The notes under the pieces are model-generated. The model was not told where the DNA came from. It did no database searches and worked only from the letters and a program-made list of their open reading frames with translations. A stretch of 9,250 nucleotides of DNA, taken from NCBI GenBank assembly GCA_964349885.1, contig CAYGIQ010000107.1, positions 1-9,250 of the forward strand, written 5' to 3'. How positions within the stretch are numbered: position 1 is the stretch's first letter; each line of letters begins with the position of its first letter. This document shows, piece after piece, positions 5,546 to 9,250 of this stretch. The stretch is from UBA1413 sp964349885. Lineage in GTDB: Bacteria > Bacteroidota > Bacteroidia > Bacteroidales > Prolixibacteraceae. The translations under genes and the position numbers were made by a program.

Positions 5546-7960
5546 TTAGGGCTTATTGTTCAACTGCTCTCCTGGCCAAGGTTTTATAACCATGGTATAC
5601 CTACTATTTTCTTTAACCGATTCGGGCGAAAAGTAGTCGTTGTGGTATTGATGTGCCACATAGAGTGCAGTTTGGTCGCAGTAATAGGGGCTTGAAGGAA
5701 TCCCCGATGTTCCAGTAGGGATAACCGTTTTCGAATCATCCCAGAACCCAATCGCATAAACATGGCGCTGCGACGCTCCATTGTCGGCCTTGTAGAGGTT
5801 GTTCCAACTGTAGGTATAAGGGGCTACGGTGTGGAAACTACCACCCACCGGATAAGGCCCCCGGTTCAGCTTCAGAAACCGGTTCAACAGCTTCACACTT
5901 CCCATTGGGTGTGCAAGGGAAAGGTGATTCAGTTTCTGCCATTCCCACTGCTGCATTTCGGGACCCAGTGTGCCCGACAGCTCCTCCAAGGCAGAGATGA
6001 AAGCAATCGCGAGAATATCATCGAAGGTTTCTATAGCAGGTGTGCTTACATCATCAATCCATTCAGAATCTGGGTTAGCAAGAATGTTGTTCAACAATCC
6101 CTGAGCCATAATTTTACTCTCCATAAACTGATAGAAAAGCTCCTCAGTTAGATTATCACGAACCAGGTGTTCCATCAATTTACGGAAAAAGACCTCAAAA
6201 ATGGAAGCCTCTACACTGGTAGGCAAAAGATTGTAATCCCAATCGGCAAGCAATTGCAAAGCAGCTGGCGCGCTGCCCGACCACGAGGGGTAGGATTGAA
6301 GTCGTGGAAGCAGTTTGCTCAACGTTTTTTTGGCCAGTACCGATTCAAGATCTCCCTGTATTCGCTGAAAATCGGCAACCGAAAACGTCTCCTGTGCTTC
6401 CAACAGCTCCCGAATTCGGTCAATTCGGTTGGGTTGATCAAACCAATGACTGATGTGATGTGGATAGCCGTCGGGGACCGTTTTATTGTTGGCCGACGAA
6501 ACATAGCCCCGGGTTGGATTGAACTCGAAAGGCAAAGCTTCGAAGGGAATCAGGCCTTGCCAATCGAATTCTGAAGTGTGCCCGGGATAAACCAGCGATT
6601 TCGTGCCAGGCCGAACAGGTATACCCGAACTCGTTTGCAAACCGATATTCCCCTTGTAGTCGGCATAAACAACATTCTGACTAACGGCAATAAAAGTACT
6701 TACGGCCGCTCTGAATTCGTCCCAGTTCGACGCCCGGTTAATTTTGTACACCGTGGCAATTTCGTTGCTCCATTCATTCCCAATCCACCGCATGGAAATG
6801 GCTTGACCTTCCAATTTTTTAAATCCATTGATGATGGGGCCCCTATGTGTATATTTGATGGTACGCTCGACCGGATTTCCATCCTTGATTTGGATGACCT
6901 CCCTGCGTACCTCGAGGTCACGCCATACGCCATCAAGCATATATTGGGTAGAATCTTCGTTGAGTACCTCTGCATAAAAATCCATGTCATCGACCATTAC
7001 GTTGGTCATCCCCCAGGCAATTGAGTCGTTGTGTCCCGAAATGATCCATGGCTGACCGGGAAGCACAACTCCGGTAACATTTAATTCACCTTCAACATAA
7101 TGGTGCATCTGATACCATATGCCCGGTATGTTAAGGCCCAGATGCATATCGTTTGCCAGCAAGGGTTTACCCGTGGCACTCTTCGAGCCAGCAACAGCCC
7201 AATTGTTGCTCCCGTGAAAGATTTCAATACCAAGTTGCTGCAATCGCGAATTTGTCGCCGATACCTGTTGGGCAAATCCACTTAAAACCAGTTCAAAATC
7301 GGGTAGGACTGCCGTTGGCTGTAAGTGAATATCAGGAAGGGCCTCGAGCATCAGAGATTCTCCGACATGTTGCCTGATTTGTTCGAGCAGTATCTCATTT
7401 TCCCATGGAAGCGTAAGATCCCATGCCATATAGCCAATAAGATTTATGGAATGAAAGGGCTCCCATGGTTCGGGATGGTAGCCCAAAATTTTAAATTCGG
7501 GGGGAAGTGTATGCTTTTGAATATAGCGGTTCACACCATCGGAATAGGCTTCGAGTGCAGCCAAAATATCTGGATCCATATTTTCCAGCAGTGTCTTGGA
7601 TTTTTCAGTGATGCGAAGCGACCGCATCAAATGATCGGCATCGATAAGGTCGGCACCAAAAATCTCAGATAACCTTCCCATGGTTACCATGCGCAAAACA
7701 TCCATCTGCCACATGCGATCCTGCGCCATAATGTACCCAACAGCACGGTAGAGATCCGATTGATTTTGGGCAAACACATGCGGTATGGCATGCGCATCGC
7801 GGTAAACCGTTACATCTTCAGCTATTCCCGGCATAAAAAACTGTGCGTTGTAATCCGGAAGCGCGCCTTTCTTTAAGTTGTTGGCAAAGAAAAAGAGCCC
7901 AGTTGCCAATAACACCAAAATGACAATGAGTGCGATGACAAAATATTTTAAAACTTTCAT
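5546..7960 (-). CDS. Penicillin acylase family protein (peptidase S45, Ntn hydrolase)
   Basis: An N-terminal-nucleophile amidohydrolase of the penicillin/cephalosporin/acyl-homoserine-lactone acylase family, 804 residues, the usual precursor length. It starts with one strong hydrophobic helix (residues 4-26, VIALIVILVLLATGLFFFA), so it is exported or anchored facing the periplasm. The alpha part carries VTVYRDAHAIPHVFAQ, AVGYIMAQDRMWQMD and GRLSEIFG. The autoprocessing site is HGSNNWAVAG, with the cleavage expected between G250 and S251. S251 then becomes the catalytic beta-chain N-terminus. Further beta-chain landmarks are LLANDMHL (about 267-274), LPGQPWIISGHNDSIAWGMT, and SQNVVYADYKGNIG with N429 as the likely oxyanion-hole Asn. 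The reading frame is intact. The substrate cannot be read from sequence: beta-lactams, N-acyl homoserine lactones and other acyl amides are all precedents. It converges on pepE with a 28-base gap and no visible terminator. Confidence 0.93.
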   Translation of the reverse strand: MKVLKYFVIALIVILVLLATGLFFFANNLKKGALPDYNAQFFMPGIAEDVTVYRDAHAIPHVFAQNQSDLYRAVGYIMAQDRMWQMDVLRMVTMGRLSEIFGADLIDADHLMRSLRITEKSKTLLENMDPDILAALEAYSDGVNRYIQKHTLPPEFKILGYHPEPWEPFHSINLIGYMAWDLTLPWENEILLEQIRQHVGESLMLEALPDIHLQPTAVLPDFELVLSGFAQQVSATNSRLQQLGIEIFHGSNNWAVAGSKSATGKPLLANDMHLGLNIPGIWYQMHHYVEGELNVTGVVLPGQPWIISGHNDSIAWGMTNVMVDDMDFYAEVLNEDSTQYMLDGVWRDLEVRREVIQIKDGNPVERTIKYTHRGPIINGFKKLEGQAISMRWIGNEWSNEIATVYKINRASNWDEFRAAVSTFIAVSQNVVYADYKGNIGLQTSSGIPVRPGTKSLVYPGHTSEFDWQGLIPFEALPFEFNPTRGYVSSANNKTVPDGYPHHISHWFDQPNRIDRIRELLEAQETFSVADFQRIQGDLESVLAKKTLSKLLPRLQSYPSWSGSAPAALQLLADWDYNLLPTSVEASIFEVFFRKLMEHLVRDNLTEELFYQFMESKIMAQGLLNNILANPDSEWIDDVSTPAIETFDDILAIAFISALEELSGTLGPEMQQWEWQKLNHLSLAHPMGSVKLLNRFLKLNRGPYPVGGSFHTVAPYTYSWNNLYKADNGASQRHVYAIGFWDDSKTVIPTGTSGIPSSPYYCDQTALYVAHQYHNDYFSPESVKENSRYTMVIKPWPGEQLNNKP

Positions 7961-8059
7961 ACATATTGGTTTTATGTTCTGTTTAGTCTCCTTATTTTTA
8001 ACGACTTATAAATTGGGGATAGAACTTCAATGTAATGATAAATTGTTTAATTTCGTGCG

Positions 8060-8084
8060 TTACAGACCAAGAAAAAATCTGTAA
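8060..8084. repeat. 7-bp inverted repeat in the divergent spacer (possible operator)
   Basis: TTACAGA (8060-8066) and TCTGTAA (8078-8084) are exact inverted copies separated by 11 bases. It lies in the 212-base spacer (7961-8172) between the divergent acylase and DUF2147 genes. A near-consensus TAATTTCG, one base from TAnnTTTG on the plus strand, ends at 8055 just before it, so the repeat could overlap a transcription start. Nothing else convincing is seen in the spacer. An AAGGAG at about 8002-8007 (minus strand) is too far from the acylase start to be its ribosome site. Confidence 0.4.
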
Positions 8085-8172
8085 ACCAGGACCATTTTGA
8101 AGCAAATGCCCGTTAATTACACAAAGATGGTTCTTCTTAGTTGAAATTAAAAACCAGAAAAAAGAATTGATT

Positions 8173-8613
8173 ATGAAAAGATTGTTGGTCGTCCTGCTGT
8201 TGGCAGTGTACACTCTGAATGCATGGGCTCAAAAAGCCGATGACATAGTTGGAATTTGGTGGAACGATGAAAAAACTTCCAAAATTCAGGTTGAACTCAA
8301 GGGAGGGAAATACATCGGCACCATTGTACATGTTATACCCGACCGTTGGGTAAATGGTAAGCCACCGGTAGATGATAAAAATCCTGATTCAAAATTTCAC
8401 ACCCGTTCGCTGGTGGGATTGCAGATATTGGATGGATTTGAATACAATGCCAGTAAAAAAGAGTGGGCCAAAGGCAAGATTTACGACCCCAAATCGGGCA
8501 AAACCTACGACTGCTATGGATGGATGGAGGGCGATGTATTGAAATTGAAAGGATTTGTAGCAGGTATCCGTTGGCTGGGCAGAGAGTCGGAATGGTACAA
8601 AACTACCCTTTAA
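8173..8613 (+). CDS. Secreted DUF2147 protein
   Basis: A small exported protein of 146 residues with a signal peptide (MKRLLVVLLLAVYTLNAWA, cleavage near residue 19-20). The mature part has the DUF2147 pattern. GIWWNDEKTSKIQVEL (27-42) is followed by KYIGTIVHV. Then come LVGLQILDGFEYN (80-92), WAKGKIYDPKSGKTYDC (98-114), and the closing VLKLKGFVAGIRWLGRESEW (122-141) with LGR and Trp. The family is predicted to form a small lipocalin-like beta-barrel. Its biochemical role is not established, and I assign none. The ATG at 8173 is preferred over the in-frame TTG at 8167, since it starts a normal signal peptide. It is a single gene with its own spacer upstream and a strong terminator about 95 bases downstream. 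Confidence 0.9.
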   Translation: MKRLLVVLLLAVYTLNAWAQKADDIVGIWWNDEKTSKIQVELKGGKYIGTIVHVIPDRWVNGKPPVDDKNPDSKFHTRSLVGLQILDGFEYNASKKEWAKGKIYDPKSGKTYDCYGWMEGDVLKLKGFVAGIRWLGRESEWYKTTL

Positions 8614-8707
8614 GCGAACTTAGACTGGGTCTGTATTAAAGGAGTTGACTGATAAAAAGGGTTAATTTCTTCAGATCAAAGAGATATTTGCATCACACAC
8701 CTTAGAG

Positions 8708-8738
8708 GAGGTTTCCGTTTTCCGGGAACCTCTTTTTT
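8708..8738 (+). terminator. Strong intrinsic terminator downstream of the DUF2147 gene
   Basis: GAGGTTTCCG (8708-8717) pairs with CGGGAACCTC (8723-8732) over 10 bp, including one G-T wobble. The loop is 5 bases and a run of six T residues (8733-8738) follows. The T-run overlaps the stop codon of the convergent radical SAM gene. On the minus strand the hairpin lacks a downstream T-run, so it mainly stops plus-strand transcription. Confidence 0.85.
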
Positions 8739-9250
8739 ATGCCGATACCTGCACTGGAAAACCGAGCGAACGCACTTTTCCGGCAATCTCATTGAGCTGC
8801 TCTTTCGAAACCTTAGTTAGGTCGGAAAAAGCAGTATCGCGGGCAAGGGTATAAATCATAACCTGGCCTGGCTTGATTTTGGAAATTAATTTCAACCATG
8901 CATTCAATTCTTCGGAGGTAGTATTGTCGATGGTCTGGTTTTGATAGGCTCCTTTCACAAACATGGTTTGAATGGTTACCTTTCCATTGAACGAAACAAG
9001 TTGATCTACCAGTTCTGACAGATTTAGCTTACCAATCGGCCTATCGAGAAGTTGAATGGTAGCCTCATTCCCGGAATCAAGTTTTTGAATGTTGTCGTCG
9101 ACTTTTAGCAGTGCTGCAAATACGTCGCTTTTATGCAATCTGGTGGCATTCGACAGGACTGCAATGCGTGCATTTGGAGCTAGGGCATCTCTTAGCTCCA
9201 CCGTATCGTCTATGATGGCAGCAAAAGCAGGGTGGAGTGTTGGTTCGCCA
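8737..9250 (-). CDS. Radical SAM protein, C-terminal part (runs off the window)
   Basis: The last 171 codons of a gene whose start lies beyond base 9250. The visible part opens with GEPTLHPAF, the GEPT motif that contacts S-adenosylmethionine in radical SAM enzymes. The CxxxCxxC iron-sulfur motif would lie upstream, outside the window. Barrel strands follow: RIAVLSNATRLHKSDVFAAL, VDDNIQKLDSG and KVTIQTMFVKGAY. The tail PGQVMIYTLARDTAFSDLTK ends in LGFPVQVSA. This resembles the stand-alone COG0731-type radical SAM proteins (relatives of wyosine synthase) common in Bacteroidota, but the substrate is unknown. An internal GTG at 9199-9201 could be mistaken for a start. The frame is open to the window edge with family motifs upstream of it, so it is not the start. 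Confidence 0.85.
   Translation of the reverse strand, partial: GEPTLHPAFAAIIDDTVELRDALAPNARIAVLSNATRLHKSDVFAALLKVDDNIQKLDSGNEATIQLLDRPIGKLNLSELVDQLVSFNGKVTIQTMFVKGAYQNQTIDNTTSEELNAWLKLISKIKPGQVMIYTLARDTAFSDLTKVSKEQLNEIAGKVRSLGFPVQVSA

Noticed and set aside
5762..7672. Several plus-strand open frames inside the acylase gene
   Set aside because: They are antisense to an intact, motif-rich coding sequence and show no recognisable protein features.
8042..8063. TGTAAC on the minus strand upstream of the acylase gene, as a third ECF promoter
   Set aside because: At the required 16-base spacing the sequence is TTTA, not CGTC, so the -10 half is missing.
8686..8738. GATATTTG followed by a terminator, as a very short RNA gene
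   Set aside because: The -7 match is imperfect, there is no -33 at a sensible distance, and the product would be only about 45 bases, mostly terminator.

Overview
The window looks like chromosomal DNA from a member of the Bacteroidota, probably near the Bacteroidales. The evidence is: putative housekeeping promoters of the TAnnTTTG type (754-761, 1050-1057 and 3787-3794), weak Shine-Dalgarno signals, an ECF sigma/anti-sigma pair of the kind common in this phylum, small outer-membrane beta-barrels ending in Phe, and the protein families present (GluRS, PepE, S45 acylase, DUF2147, radical SAM). I see no insertion sequence, phage gene, tRNA, rRNA or CRISPR array.

Layout. 1-734 (minus) is the N-terminal half of glutamyl-tRNA synthetase. 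The 485-base stretch behind it (735-1219) is not empty. It carries a likely structured small RNA on the minus strand (about 878-1045) with its own TAnnTTTG promoter, three stable hairpins and an intrinsic terminator. The sigma-factor promoter follows on the plus strand. 1220-3679 (plus) holds an ECF sigma factor, a membrane-spanning candidate anti-sigma factor and an outer-membrane beta-barrel protein. 3904-4716 is a diverged second barrel of the same family behind a 12-bp inverted repeat and a housekeeping-type promoter, closed by a terminator. 4810-5517 is PepE dipeptidase, which converges with a large penicillin-acylase-family hydrolase on the minus strand (5546-7960). A 212-base divergent spacer leads to a secreted DUF2147 protein (8173-8613, plus), a clear terminator, and the C-terminal part of a radical SAM protein (8737 to the window edge, minus).

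How the genes fit together. The most informative pattern is a pair of identical promoter-like elements, TGTAAC-N16-CGTCTT. One is just upstream of the ECF sigma gene and the other just upstream of the first barrel gene. Their layout matches ECF-type -35/-10 elements. The simplest model is an autoregulated envelope-response module: the sigma factor transcribes itself with its anti-sigma factor and, from a second copy of the same promoter, an outer-membrane barrel. The neighbouring barrel paralogue lacks this element, which suggests that its regulation has diverged. The remaining genes are housekeeping or periplasmic functions with no visible link to the module.
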